A stretch of 64,000 bases of DNA from Mesorhizobium loti (GTDB lineage: Bacteria > Pseudomonadota > Alphaproteobacteria > Rhizobiales > Rhizobiaceae): NCBI RefSeq assembly GCF_003148495.1, contig NZ_QGGH01000002.1, positions 806,001-870,000 on the forward strand, in the 5' to 3' direction. The notes beneath the pieces are model-generated. The model saw only the letters and a program-made list of their open reading frames with translations. It was not told the DNA's origin and made no database searches. This document shows, in pieces, positions 10,373 to 19,810 of this stretch; the stretch's first letter is position 1; the number at the start of each line of letters is the position of its first letter. Made by a program: the position numbers and the translations under genes.

Positions 10373-10463
10373 CCCAATTCTATCCCGGCTCCGCCCAATT
10401 TTTATCTTTTCAGGTGCGCGAAATCCGTGCCAGCCCTATGCGGCGAAACGATGTCGCCGATTG

Positions 10464-12887
10464 TTACTGGATCGTGTCGACGCCACTGCTCGACGAGCCG
10501 AAATCGCCGAGGGTGCGGAACGACAGATTGAAGCCGATGGTCTGCGACACCTCCCTGGTGTTCAGGTCACGCGACTGCGAGTAGGTCATCAAATAGGTGA
10601 AGCAGGAATCATTGTAGGCGAAGCCGACGCCGTCCCTGACCAACAGGCTTTCCTGCAGGTCGTAGGTTCCGGTGCCGAAGACGCGCCAGTTCTCGGCGAG
10701 ATGCGTCGATGCACCGAGCGTGACTTCGTGGCGGTCGGTCGTGAAACCGTAGAGCGGCTGGGCCTGGATGAAGGCGTATTTGGCGCTCAGCGACACCGGC
10801 AGGCCGGAATAGGCGGCCTTCACCTCGGCGCGGCGGATCTCAAAGCTCTGTTCGTCAAAACGGCCGCTGACCGAGGCCGCGAAGCCGTTGGGGCTGTTGA
10901 TGCCGAACAGGCCGACATAGTCGGACTTGGTCGTGTCGAGACCTGAATAGGCGCCAACATTGACCAGATCCGGAGCCGCGAAGGAATTCTCGCCGCCGAT
11001 CTGATAGGATTGGCCGAAAATGGCATTGGTGCCCCAGCCATTGTTGTACGAGCCGGAATAGCGGAAGCCGACATTGGCGCGCGAACCGCCTTCGACGCGG
11101 TCGTAGCCGGAGAACTTGTCGCGTTCGAACAAGGTGGTCGCGTCGAACACCATGCTTTGGGCGTCTTCGTTGGGAACGGCCAGACCGCCGACATACTGCT
11201 CGTTCGGGCGCATGAAGACCTGCGCCATCGGTTCGATCACATGGCTGGATCCGCTCGCCATGGAAAACAGCACCGGCCAACGCATCTCGAGGCCTGCGGT
11301 TGCCATGTAACGGGCAAATGACGAGCGCATATCGTCCTGCTCGCCCAAATTCGTTGCCATCTGGTTGATGGCGGCGAGCGAAGCCGACGATGCGTTCAGG
11401 TAGTCCACATCGCCCTGCAGTGCCAGCAACGGCGTCAGCACCAGCCCGCCATCGGTGACGAAGCTCCGCTTCCACTCGGCCTCGGCGGTGAGGCGGCCCG
11501 ATTCGCCTTCGATGCCACGGACACGCTGCGTGCCTGAACCAGGTACGTAAGGGGTGAAGTAGGTCTGATCGAGATCGTCGCGGCTGATGACCCGCGAGTT
11601 GACATTGAGCGACAGCTGGCCGCCAGCCACCGATACGTCGGGAATATAGGCGTAGTCGAGCGACGGCAGCACCCAGGGCTGCTGTCCGCTTCGCGCAGAG
11701 ATGTTGTCGTTGGGTGTATCTTCCTGCACTTCGAAGTGCATGGCGCGCAGGTCGAAATAGTTGCGGCCGTTGAGACCTGTCAAATAGACCGACGACTGGT
11801 GGACGCTGCCATTGTACTTGTCGATGTTATAGGTGTTCGAGAAGTTCTTGTCGGTCTGCAGCAGCACATCCCAGCCGAAATTCCAGCGCGGATTGATGGC
11901 GAACTGGCCCTGCGTGCCCATCATGCCACGGAATTTGTTGGGATCGCCCGCTGCGCCCGAATCGACATTGTGGCCAGCGGTGCTGGGGAAGGCAGTCGTG
12001 TCGAGGAAGGCATCGGGATCCTGCTGATGGATTCCGGCGATCTTCAAACTGTACTGGCCATTGTTGAAGCGCTGGCGCCATTCGGCCTCACCGAGGAAGC
12101 CCTGCTTGGTGTAGCCGGAGCCGGTGACGGTCAGGTCGTAGGTCGGTGACAATGCGAAATAATAGGGAATTTTTACGCCGACACCGAGATCGCTCTTGTA
12201 GACGATGCTGGGGATCAGGAAGCCGCTCTTGCGCTTCACCGTCGGGTCAGCAATCTCGAATGCAGGCAGATAGGCGAGCGGGAAACCGAAGAACTCGAAA
12301 TTCGCATTCTCGAAGCGAACCGTCTTCTTCTCGCCGTTCCAGATGATCTTCCTGGCCTTGACGCGCCAGGTCGGCGCTTTGTCGGGCTTGTCCTCGCACG
12401 GTTCGCAGGCGGTGTAGACGCCATTGTGGAACGTGGTCAGGACGCCGCCCATGCGCTCGGCGCTTTCGGCGGCGAAATAGGCCTTGTCGATGGTTTCGAC
12501 ACGCAATGCGTTGACGAAGCCGTCGGCGAAGTCATCGGTGATGTCGATATGTTCCGAATTGATCTTGGTGCCGTCGCTGTTGACGACTTCGACATTGCCG
12601 CTCGCAACCATCCGCTTGGTGTTGCGGTTGTATTCGACCCGCTGGGCGACAAGGCGATTGCCACCATAGTCGATCTGCACGCCACCGACGGCGGTCACCG
12701 TCTGATTGTCGTTGTTGTAGACCAGCGTATCGGCAGCGAGCAGCATCTGCGAGCCTGACGGAACCGATGTCGCCATGTCACCGACATCCTGCGCGAACGC
12801 CGGCATCGGGACGACGCATGCAAGCACGCACGCCAAGGCGGTCGCCGCATAGAGGCGCGCCAAACGGGCCTGCCTGTTGCTGGGCAA
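10464..12887 (-). CDS. lptD: LPS assembly outer-membrane protein LptD
   Basis: Outer-membrane barrel that inserts lipopolysaccharide into the outer leaflet. I place the start at a TTG at 12887, because GGGAGG lies 6 nt before it and it yields a clean signal peptide (to about MPAFAQ); the open frame reaches 12968 inside lptG. The LptA-like jelly roll (LLAADTLVYNNDNQTV, GNVEVVNSDG) is followed by a long beta-barrel. Near 807 residues with this start, typical for the family. It follows lptF and lptG, the matching inner-membrane permeases. Confidence 0.93.
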   Translation of the reverse strand: MPSNRQARLARLYAATALACVLACVVPMPAFAQDVGDMATSVPSGSQMLLAADTLVYNNDNQTVTAVGGVQIDYGGNRLVAQRVEYNRNTKRMVASGNVEVVNSDGTKINSEHIDITDDFADGFVNALRVETIDKAYFAAESAERMGGVLTTFHNGVYTACEPCEDKPDKAPTWRVKARKIIWNGEKKTVRFENANFEFFGFPLAYLPAFEIADPTVKRKSGFLIPSIVYKSDLGVGVKIPYYFALSPTYDLTVTGSGYTKQGFLGEAEWRQRFNNGQYSLKIAGIHQQDPDAFLDTTAFPSTAGHNVDSGAAGDPNKFRGMMGTQGQFAINPRWNFGWDVLLQTDKNFSNTYNIDKYNGSVHQSSVYLTGLNGRNYFDLRAMHFEVQEDTPNDNISARSGQQPWVLPSLDYAYIPDVSVAGGQLSLNVNSRVISRDDLDQTYFTPYVPGSGTQRVRGIEGESGRLTAEAEWKRSFVTDGGLVLTPLLALQGDVDYLNASSASLAAINQMATNLGEQDDMRSSFARYMATAGLEMRWPVLFSMASGSSHVIEPMAQVFMRPNEQYVGGLAVPNEDAQSMVFDATTLFERDKFSGYDRVEGGSRANVGFRYSGSYNNGWGTNAIFGQSYQIGGENSFAAPDLVNVGAYSGLDTTKSDYVGLFGINSPNGFAASVSGRFDEQSFEIRRAEVKAAYSGLPVSLSAKYAFIQAQPLYGFTTDRHEVTLGASTHLAENWRVFGTGTYDLQESLLVRDGVGFAYNDSCFTYLMTYSQSRDLNTREVSQTIGFNLSFRTLGDFGSSSSGVDTIQ

Positions 12888-12901
12888 AAACGCCTCCCTC
12901 A

Positions 12902-13984
12902 CTAGCCGTCTTCCTTGTATAGCAGGAAAGTCACCCCGAAGAACATAGCCACTACGACCGGCACCCATGCGGCTACGACAGTCGGCACGAATCCCGCCAC
13001 GCCGAATGCCTTCACCAGCACCGAAACGACATAAAGCAGAAAGCCGGCGATGATGCCACCCAGAATCATCGTTGCCGACTGCCCCATCCTAGCAAATCGC
13101 ATTGAAACCGTTGCCGCAATCAGCGTCATGGCGACGAGAAGGAACGGCAACGCCACCAGCGAATCAAACTGCATGGCAAAGGCATTTGCCTTGAGGCCGA
13201 AGGAGCGGGCAACCTCGATCTTTCCCGGCAGATCATAGAAAGGGATGGTTTCGGGGCGCGCCAGCCGCTCTTGCACGAATTCGGGCTTCAGATTGGTCGG
13301 CACGCGATCGGTTGTCGATGCCTGGATCGTGCCGTTCTGGAATGTCTTGACGTTCTGCAATTCCCAATAGCCGTCGCGCAGGAAGGCGCGCGCGGCGTCC
13401 TTGCGCTCGACGATGTTGCCTTGCGGGTCGAGAATGAAAAAGACGACATCGGCCATCTCCAGGCCCTGATTCAGGATGGCCCGCGCACCGATGATGGTGT
13501 CCCCCGAACTGGTTTTCTGCCGAATCCAGGGCGCGGCATCGGCTGAAACCGTGTTCGATTTGCCGGAACGCAGCTGGGTTTCGATCTGCTCGGACCAGGA
13601 GAATGCGTGCGCGGCGAGCGGATTGATGACGCCAACCGACAAGACACCGAACAGCAAGGCTCCGATGCAGCATGGCAATAGGAACTGCCAGGCGGAAACG
13701 CCCGCGGAACGCGCGATGACCAGTTCGTAGCGCCGGTTGAGCGACACCAGCGTCGCCATCGCCGAGAACAGACCGACAAACGGCACCGTCTGCAGCATGA
13801 TCATCGGCATTCGGAGCCCCGAAATGGCCACTGCCGTTCCGTAGGTGAAGCCGGGCAGGCCGGTGGTGCGGCCGGAGAGTTCGGTGAAATCGATCAGGAA
13901 CACCAGCGCCAGGAGGCCGATGAAGAACCAGATGGTGATCGTCACATAGCGGAAGAAGAAATAGCGGCCCAGCGTCCAGCCCAT
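12902..13984 (-). CDS. lptG: LPS export ABC permease LptG
   Basis: One of two inner-membrane subunits that, with LptB, extract LPS from the membrane. The 360-residue protein has an N-terminal helix pair after MGWTLGRYFFFRYV, a periplasmic beta-jelly-roll domain in the middle and three C-terminal helices. The start ATG shares a base with the lptF stop (TGATG), indicating coupled translation. The LptB ATPase gene is not in this window. Confidence 0.95.
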   Translation of the reverse strand: MGWTLGRYFFFRYVTITIWFFIGLLALVFLIDFTELSGRTTGLPGFTYGTAVAISGLRMPMIMLQTVPFVGLFSAMATLVSLNRRYELVIARSAGVSAWQFLLPCCIGALLFGVLSVGVINPLAAHAFSWSEQIETQLRSGKSNTVSADAAPWIRQKTSSGDTIIGARAILNQGLEMADVVFFILDPQGNIVERKDAARAFLRDGYWELQNVKTFQNGTIQASTTDRVPTNLKPEFVQERLARPETIPFYDLPGKIEVARSFGLKANAFAMQFDSLVALPFLLVAMTLIAATVSMRFARMGQSATMILGGIIAGFLLYVVSVLVKAFGVAGFVPTVVAAWVPVVVAMFFGVTFLLYKEDG

Positions 13985-15186
13985 CAGCTGACCCCTTGCC
14001 CTGAAGTGCCGCGTCTGGACAAACGCAGTTTGAGAGCGTTCCAGCTGTCACCGGTGCGCGTGGCGAAATTTGTCATCCAGTCGGCCCAGGCCACCGGCAG
14101 TTCCATGGTCCGGTTGGAGACGATGAACCAGATCGCCACCGCGGAAGCCACGATCGGCACGCCATAGACCATATAGGCATATTGCGGGATCTCATCGGCT
14201 TTGCTGGCGGCAAAAAAGCCCAGCCAACGCACGAACAGCGATATCCCGATGGCCGTGATCAGCGGATTGACGCGTGCCTCGCGGTGCGAGCGCGCGTCTC
14301 CGGCGACCGCCAGCGCGATGAGCGCGAAGACCATGGAATACGTCCATTCCGAAAACCGCTGGTTGACCTCGGCTTGATATTCGGAGGGGTTCTGCTGATA
14401 ATTCTTGTCGTTGGCGCTCGGGTTGAGCAGGTACTGGGTCGTCTGGTCTTTCGGCAGGAGCGTCACCGCCGAAGCGGCCGCCATGAAGGCCGACATGTCG
14501 AAGGCATAGGAGGTGAAGCGTATGACTGAGAGATCGCCAGTCAGCGTTTTGCGATGGATGACGCCGTCATTCATCATCAGCACCTTTTCGCCGCCGCGTT
14601 CGACGATGCTGCCGGTCTTGGCGTAGTAGACGAGGTTGACGCCTTCTTCGCGCGAATCGGCGACGAAAATGCCGCCCAGCCGATTGTCGGGAAGCCGCTC
14701 GCCGATCTGCAGGAACAGCCCGTCCTCGATCTTGCGGAAGGTGCCTTCCTGGATGATCAGCGACAACAGATCCGCGCGTGACGACGCCACCAGGGCCCGG
14801 TTCTTCTGCCGGGCATAAGGATCGATGCCGTTGTCGACGGCAAAGGAGAAGACCGCGGCCGCCAGCGCCAAAAGCATGATCGGCCGCACGATGGTCCAGC
14901 GCGAGGCGCCCGCCGCGTTGACGACGGCGAGTTCGGAATCCGAATTCATGGCACTCAGCGTCTGCGCGACCGCCACCACCAGCGCAAAAGGGACGACGAT
15001 CGGGATGATGGACGGAAGAATGAGGGCGGCGACCTCGAAGAAGGTCAGCGCCGACTGGCCGCTGTCAGTGACCAGGTCGATCTTTGCCAGCACCTGCGTC
15101 GTCCACACGATGGCCAGCGTCCAGACAAGCGCGGCCATGAAGACCACGAAAGCGCGGCGCATGATGTAGCGTTCAACGACCTTCAT
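13984..15186 (-). CDS. lptF: LPS export ABC permease LptF
   Basis: Partner permease of LptG, 400 residues, with the same YjgP/YjgQ architecture: N-terminal helices (MKVVERYIMRRAFVVF), the conserved NSDSELAVVNAAGASRW coupling region, a periplasmic domain and C-terminal helices. It is the first gene of the minus-strand run lptF-lptG-lptD-surA-pdxA-rsmA-ASCH, whose promoter should lie in the spacer to pepA. Confidence 0.95.
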   Translation of the reverse strand: MKVVERYIMRRAFVVFMAALVWTLAIVWTTQVLAKIDLVTDSGQSALTFFEVAALILPSIIPIVVPFALVVAVAQTLSAMNSDSELAVVNAAGASRWTIVRPIMLLALAAAVFSFAVDNGIDPYARQKNRALVASSRADLLSLIIQEGTFRKIEDGLFLQIGERLPDNRLGGIFVADSREEGVNLVYYAKTGSIVERGGEKVLMMNDGVIHRKTLTGDLSVIRFTSYAFDMSAFMAAASAVTLLPKDQTTQYLLNPSANDKNYQQNPSEYQAEVNQRFSEWTYSMVFALIALAVAGDARSHREARVNPLITAIGISLFVRWLGFFAASKADEIPQYAYMVYGVPIVASAVAIWFIVSNRTMELPVAWADWMTNFATRTGDSWNALKLRLSRRGTSGQGVS

Positions 15187-15539
15187 GAAGGCTTTTCTCG
15201 ATTTTCTCGAACGGCATCATGCCACCGCACAAGGGTAGCTGTCCGGCAGCGCCTGCACAACTGGCTCCAACAGATGGTCGATCCGGTTCCCGTTCCAAGT
15301 CACCCGCCCCGGCGGGCCGGAGTGTCGGCGGGAATGGATAAGAAAGGGAGAACATCGATGGTTAACAACAGGTTGCGGCAAAAAGCGGGGCCGTGCCGCG
15401 AAGAATCACCATCGATTCCATCGGTGATATGGGGTGCGAATTTGGCAATGTCTTGCCAAATGGAGCAAAACGACCAAATGTCGCGCATCGTTTCGAACCA
15501 CTTCCCCAAAAGCCGCGCATTCCCCGAAAGCAGGACATG
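15187..15539. other. lptF-pepA divergent intergenic region
   Basis: These 353 bp separate two divergent operons and should contain both promoters. An open frame in phase with pepA covers the right part but lacks pepA-like sequence, so I treat it as non-coding. No convincing operator or hairpin was seen. Confidence 0.5.
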
Positions 15540-17051
15540 ATGAGCCAAAGACCGTCGATCGCATTCGCTAAATTTTCCGCACCCCAGGCCGCGGCGAACA
15601 AGAAGGGCACAGCCTTCGTGCTGTTGGCGGATGAGGGTGGCCTGAGCGACGCCGCCAAGGCTTGCGATCCCGGCAAGACACTGGAGCGGGCCTTTCCGGT
15701 GGCCGAGTTCACCGGCAAGTTCGCTAGCGTGGTGGAGGTTCTGGCGCCGCAGGAAGCGTCGCTTGACAGGCTGGTGGCGATAGGCGCCGGCAAGGTGTCG
15801 GGGCTCGACGACTATGCGTGGCTGAAGCTTGGCGGCACCATTGCCGCGTCGCTGCGCAAGGCGACGGATGTGGCGGTGGTGCTCGATCTCGCCGGCGCGT
15901 CGCCAAGTGGCAAGGATGCGGCGAGCCTTGCAGCGGGAATTCTTCTGCGCAGCTATTCCTTCGACAAGTACAAGACCAGGAAGGACAAGGACGACGGCAA
16001 GGCAGAGCCGAAAAAGCCGGTCAAGGTGACCATTCACATGGCAGATCCAGCCGCGGCGAAAAAAGCCTTCACCGACGCCGAGGCGGTGATCGACGGCGTC
16101 CTTCTGGCGCGTGACCTCGTCAACGAACCGGCAAACGTGCTCGGGCCGGTCGAGTTCGCCGCCCGAGCCAAGGAACTCGAGGCGCTCGGCGTCAAGGTCG
16201 AGATCCTGGCCGAAAAGGAGATGAAGAAGCTCGGCATGGGCTCGCTGCTTGGTGTCGCGCAAGGCTCGCCGCGCGGCGCCCGCATGGCGATCATGCAGTG
16301 GAACGGCGGCAAGCCAAAGGATAGCCCGGTTGCCTTCGTCGGCAAGGGCGTCACCTTTGACACCGGCGGCAATTCGATAAAGCCGGCCTCGGGCATGGAG
16401 GACATGAAGGGCGACATGGGTGGTGCGGCCGCGGTCACCGGCCTGATGCATGCGCTGGCTGCGCGCAAGGCGAAAGCCAATGTCGTCGGCGTCATCGGCC
16501 TGGTCGAAAACGCCGTCGACGGCCACGCTCAGCGCCCCGGCGACATCGTCACCTCGATGTCGGGCCAGACCATCGAGGTGCTCAACACCGATGCGGAAGG
16601 CCGCCTCGTGCTGGCCGATGCGCTGTGGTACTGCAACGACCGCTTCCAGCCGAAATTCATGGTCAATCTGGCAACGCTGACCGGCGCCGTCATGGTCGCG
16701 CTCGGCCAGCACTATGCCGGCCTGTTTTCCAACAATGACGAACTGTCCGAAAAGCTGACGGCGGCGGGGCAGGCAACGCAGGAGCGGCTGTGGCGCATGC
16801 CGCTCGGCGCCGAATACGACAAGCTGATCGATTCCAAGAATGCCGACATGAAGAACATCGGCGGCCGCTATGGCGGCGCCATTATCGCCGCGCAATTCCT
16901 GCAGCGCTTCGTCAAGGACACGCCTTGGGCGCATCTCGACATTGCCGGCACCGCGATGGGCTCGCCGTCGAACGAGATCAACCAATCCTGGGGTTCGGGT
17001 TTCGGCGTCAGGCTGCTCGACCGGCTGGTGCGCGACAATTATGAGCAATGA
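15540..17051 (+). CDS. pepA: Leucyl (cytosol) aminopeptidase PepA
   Basis: Hexameric M17 metallopeptidase that removes N-terminal residues; some homologues also bind DNA. The catalytic domain has the metal-binding segments [16 protein letters not shown] and [10 protein letters not shown], the M17 hallmark. Two ATGs are adjacent at 15537 and 15540; I take the second, which gives MSQRPSIAF and 503 residues. The first third is the divergent, partly low-complexity N-terminal domain. Followed by holC, an order seen in many proteobacteria. Confidence 0.94.
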   Translation: MSQRPSIAFAKFSAPQAAANKKGTAFVLLADEGGLSDAAKACDPGKTLERAFPVAEFTGKFASVVEVLAPQEASLDRLVAIGAGKVSGLDDYAWLKLGGTIAASLRKATDVAVVLDLAGASPSGKDAASLAAGILLRSYSFDKYKTRKDKDDGKAEPKKPVKVTIHMADPAAAKKAFTDAEAVIDGVLLARDLVNEPANVLGPVEFAARAKELEALGVKVEILAEKEMKKLGMGSLLGVAQGSPRGARMAIMQWNGGKPKDSPVAFVGKGVTFDTGGNSIKPASGMEDMKGDMGGAAAVTGLMHALAARKAKANVVGVIGLVENAVDGHAQRPGDIVTSMSGQTIEVLNTDAEGRLVLADALWYCNDRFQPKFMVNLATLTGAVMVALGQHYAGLFSNNDELSEKLTAAGQATQERLWRMPLGAEYDKLIDSKNADMKNIGGRYGGAIIAAQFLQRFVKDTPWAHLDIAGTAMGSPSNEINQSWGSGFGVRLLDRLVRDNYEQ

Positions 17052-17062
17052 GCGGATTCAAT

Positions 17063-17104
17063 CACTATAGACTGAAGCGATGGCACTATAGACTGAAGCG
17101 ATGG
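17063..17104 (+). repeat. Perfect 21-bp tandem duplication over the holC start
   Basis: Bases 17063-17083 are repeated exactly at 17084-17104. Each copy ends with ATGG, so the start codon itself is duplicated. The upstream ATG (17080) opens a frame of only three codons (Met-Ala-Leu-stop), while the downstream ATG (17101) starts holC. Confidence 0.9.
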
Positions 17105-17550
17105 CCGACGTCCTGTTCTACCACTTGACCGAATCGACGCTGGAGGATGCGCTGCCAGGCCTCCTGGAGCGCAGCGTCGACCGTGGCTGGCGCGCCGTGG
17201 TGCAGACCGGCACCGAGGAACGCCGCGATGCGCTCGACCAGCATCTTTGGACCTTCCGCGACGATTCGTTCCTCGCGCACGCCACCGACCGTGAGGCTTA
17301 TCCCGGTGAACAGCCGATCCTGTTGACCACCGGTGACGGCAATCCCAACCAGGCCAAGATAAGGTTCCTGGTTGACGGCGCTGTGCCGCCTGATCTTGGT
17401 GGCTACGAGCGTGCCGTCTTCCTGTTCGACGGCCACGACGCCGCGCAGGTCGAGGCGGCGCGGGGGCATTGGAAGGTGATGAAGGACGCCGGCCATGCCG
17501 TCACCTACTGGCAGCAGACGCCAGACCGCCGCTGGGAGCGCAAGGCCTAG
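17101..17550 (+). CDS. holC: DNA polymerase III chi subunit HolC
   Basis: Clamp-loader accessory subunit that links the replisome to SSB. The 149-residue protein has the family N-terminus (VLFYHLTESTLEDALPGLLE), the VQTGTEERRDALDQHLWTF stretch and the VFLFDGHD strand with a closing WQQTPDRRWERK. It lies 50 bp past pepA. The ATG used is the second of two created by a 21-bp duplication. Confidence 0.92.
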   Translation: MADVLFYHLTESTLEDALPGLLERSVDRGWRAVVQTGTEERRDALDQHLWTFRDDSFLAHATDREAYPGEQPILLTTGDGNPNQAKIRFLVDGAVPPDLGGYERAVFLFDGHDAAQVEAARGHWKVMKDAGHAVTYWQQTPDRRWERKA

Positions 17551-17551
17551 T

Positions 17552-17650
17552 GCATGTCGCCCAAAAGTGACTTCGTTTTGGGGAACGAGATGCGCAAAAA
17601 CAAAACCTAAAGCGGGTCGCCTGAAACCGCTCAGACGCGACACGCTTTAG
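17552..17650. repeat. RIME-like two-palindrome intergenic element
   Basis: About 100 bp holding two adjacent palindromes. The first pairs CCCAAAA (17560-17566) with TTTTGGG (17576-17582), extended by GCATGTCG/CGAGATGC with one mismatch. The second pairs 17607-17620 with 17637-17650 over 14 bp with one mismatch. Size and design match the rhizobial intergenic mosaic elements. It lies between the convergent holC and DUF995 genes and could also act as a terminator. Confidence 0.7.
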
Positions 17651-17675
17651 GCCAGCCGCCTGTCGCAGACACAGT

Positions 17676-18161
17676 CTACAGCTTTGCCTTGACCCGGTTC
17701 TGTTTCCTGGTGACGTAGTCGCCGTATTTCAATCTCTCGAAAACGTACCAGTCGCCATCCGGAGCCTTGCGCTGGTAGATCACCTTGCCAGCCTGGCGAT
17801 GCTCGAAGCAGGTCATCGAGCCCTTCACGCCCCAGGAACCGTGCCATTGTGCGCGCCAGCACAACTTGCCGCCGCCGGGGATGAACCACAACCCGTCGCC
17901 ATAGCCCGGCTTGCCTTTGTCGTTGGTCCAGGCGTCGAACTGCCGCTGCTTGACGGCAAAGAACCCGGCGCCCTTCTTGCCCCACAGCCAGGAATGGTTT
18001 TGATAGATCTGGTAGACGCCTTCGTCAGGAACCACGGCCGCCTTTTGCGCCTGCTCGGCGATTTTCGTCGCCGTCTTGGCTGTCGCAGGAACCTGGAAGG
18101 CAAGAACAAGAACGGAGCAGGCGAATGCCGCTCCGAGACAATTTTCCACCACTCGTTTCAC
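17676..18161 (-). CDS. Secreted DUF995-family protein
   Basis: Predicted periplasmic protein of 161 residues starting at GTG 18161 behind GGAGAAG. The signal peptide runs to about residue 28 (VPATAKT). The body carries the Trp-rich DUF995 pattern: YQNHSWLWGKKGAGFFAV, a KLCWRAQW cysteine, SMTCFEH and a closing DGDWYVFERL. Its two cysteines could form a disulfide. Function of the family is unknown. A paralogue lies at 26605-27228, and both sit within the carbohydrate region. Confidence 0.82.
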   Translation of the reverse strand: MKRVVENCLGAAFACSVLVLAFQVPATAKTATKIAEQAQKAAVVPDEGVYQIYQNHSWLWGKKGAGFFAVKQRQFDAWTNDKGKPGYGDGLWFIPGGGKLCWRAQWHGSWGVKGSMTCFEHRQAGKVIYQRKAPDGDWYVFERLKYGDYVTRKQNRVKAKL

Positions 18162-18202
18162 GAAACTTCTCCACAGACTGATTTACGCCACGCCTCAACC
18201 AT

Positions 18203-18279
18203 CATCCCGAACCGCCGGTTCGGGATGGGTCACCGTCAAACAAGGAAATTGGAGATCCATCCCGATCGCGTCGGGATGG
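18203..18279. repeat. Two CATCCCGA-type hairpins
   Basis: An 11-bp perfect stem with a 3-nt loop spans 18203-18227, and a 9-bp perfect stem with a 5-nt loop spans 18257-18279. Both use the same core (CATCCCGA/TCGGGATG), so they look like two copies of a small REP-type repeat. They lie just downstream of the GH26-like gene and may end its transcript, although no T-run follows. Confidence 0.65.
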
Positions 18280-18289
18280 CACGATGCGC

Positions 18290-19207
18290 CTAAGGCAGGA
18301 CGTGCTGGGTCACCCTCCAGTCGGGCAGACCATAGCCACCCAGCCACGGCCACACTTCCTTCTGGTTGAAGTAGACGACCGAAGTCAGCGCCGGAAACTC
18401 CGCATAGGACTTGCGCGAATCCTCTTGCCACTTCGAGACATAGTCCTGCTTTCCGACATAGCCGAGTTCCGCCACCACGATCGGCTTGTTGAAACCCGCG
18501 ACGCGATCATAGCCGGGCTTGAGCGTCTCTGCGAAGTTACGGTCCCGACCGGTCTCATCATTGTCCTTCTTCTGGAGGCCGAACACCGACAACCCGATCA
18601 CATCGACGTAATTGTCTCCGGGATAGTACTTTTCCAAGCCTTCCGCGCCCTTTGGCGACCACATGTATTTGGCCGCGGGAGCGACCTTGCGGCAGACATC
18701 GACTTCGCGCTGGTAGGCGGCGATCCAGTCCTTGGGGGCCCAGTTGGCCCAGGTGAAGCGGCCGTTGGTGTCTTCCATTTCCTGCGCCCAGCGAATGGTC
18801 ACCGGGCTCTTCATCTGTCCCACCAGGCCGCAGATTGCCTGCATGTTGGCGTCATATTTGCCGCTCAAAATGCCGTCGCGCAATTCGGGCGGGGTGATGC
18901 GCCAATCCTTCGACCAGGTCCATGGCTCGATGGTGATCAAAAGCGAACGGCCACGCTGCTGCGCATAGGCGTCGGCCAGCGGAAGCGTCGAGAGGTCAAC
19001 GTCCTCCCAAGGCAAGAACAGCTCCTCGATGGAGGCAGTCTTGTCGGCGCTGAAATCACCATAGGGGTCATAGGAGCCGAACACCGAAGCGGCGGAGCTC
19101 GTCTTCACAGGGTCCGTCCCTGCGGGAGAGCCTGCTGCCGCCGGAAAAGCAAGACTTGCGCCCAGGATGAGTGCTGACGCGGCTGTAGTTGCTGTGAAGT
19201 ATTTCAT
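18290..19207 (-). CDS. Secreted GH26-like glycoside hydrolase
   Basis: Exported 305-residue protein with a signal peptide to about residue 25 (AFPAAAG). The fold pattern is that of GH26-type endo-beta-mannanase-like enzymes: the putative acid/base glutamate is Glu143 in IRWAQEMEDTNGRFTW and the nucleophile Glu247 in KPIVVAELGY, with TIEPWTWSKDW near residue 92. The natural substrate is not evident. It diverges from a cellulose-synthase-like GT2 over a 603-bp spacer, suggesting hydrolysis or trimming of the polymer made by that enzyme. Confidence 0.78.
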   Translation of the reverse strand: MKYFTATTAASALILGASLAFPAAAGSPAGTDPVKTSSAASVFGSYDPYGDFSADKTASIEELFLPWEDVDLSTLPLADAYAQQRGRSLLITIEPWTWSKDWRITPPELRDGILSGKYDANMQAICGLVGQMKSPVTIRWAQEMEDTNGRFTWANWAPKDWIAAYQREVDVCRKVAPAAKYMWSPKGAEGLEKYYPGDNYVDVIGLSVFGLQKKDNDETGRDRNFAETLKPGYDRVAGFNKPIVVAELGYVGKQDYVSKWQEDSRKSYAEFPALTSVVYFNQKEVWPWLGGYGLPDWRVTQHVLP

Positions 19208-19508
19208 AGTCGACCTCCCATCGCCTCAATCTCCAGCGGAGCTTGAAACTTCGCCATGTCGTTTCGACAGCGATCGATACGACAAACCCAAATTCATCGA
19301 GCCTATCGACGTGATCTGTGGGGTTTCAGAGCGACTGTGGACTGGCGTGCTTGCGCAAGGCCATCCATCAAGTGGTCTCCCGAGGCGCCGGTACGATGGA
19401 AGCCTACGAGAGAAAGTTCGCCGCGATACTCACAAATTCGCGCCAACATTCCCGATGCATTATCCAGTCCTAATATAAGAGCTTATGCATGCCGCGAGTC
19501 AAGCGCAA

Positions 19509-19524
19509 TTAACGGATACTTAAC
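19509..19524. promoter_or_regulatory. Candidate CtrA box 1
   Basis: TTAA at 19509-19512, exactly 7 bp, then TTAAC at 19520-19524. This matches the full CtrA recognition pattern of alphaproteobacteria. It lies about 300 bp upstream of both flanking genes. Confidence 0.55.
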
Positions 19525-19697
19525 CTAGTTGTTGCCAGCATGGTTAACGAGTGGGGTCGATCGGGTCCAGGTTGTCTGTTGGCTTGCTGCTGAGGATAGA
19601 GATCCAGCAACCCGTGTCCCAGGTGACGGTCTGACCGCACGCATTCAAAACGCCGTCGATTCAAAGTGTTAGGTTAACCAGTTCTCAAGAGTCTTGG

Positions 19698-19712
19698 TTA
19701 ACGAACGCTTAA
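19698..19712. promoter_or_regulatory. Candidate CtrA box 2
   Basis: TTAA at 19698-19701, 7 bp, TTAA at 19709-19712. It ends 5 bp before a possible -35 box (TTGACT, 19718), a position from which CtrA could act on the GT2 promoter. Confidence 0.55.
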
Positions 19713-19810
19713 TTCTGTTGACTCTGTTTGAGCGCGAGCTGATTCTGGCCGGTGGTTGAAGGCTGTGTGCCATCGTTCGGCCACAGCCCGAACAGGCGGC
19801 GGGTAGTAGT

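Larger units (their letters stand above)
19208..19810. other. Long AT-rich regulatory spacer between GH26-like and GT2 genes
   Basis: No credible gene in 603 bp. The right half is markedly AT-rich and contains three GGTTAAC words (near 19541, 19673 and 19696) and two full TTAA-N7-TTAA sites, given separately. A TTGACT box at 19718-19723 with GATTCT 17 bp later is a possible promoter for the GT2 gene. The length and composition suggest complex regulation. Confidence 0.6.

Noticed and set aside
15300..17048. 582-codon open frame antisense to pepA
   Set aside because: Shadow of pepA; the real frame carries all M17 catalytic motifs.
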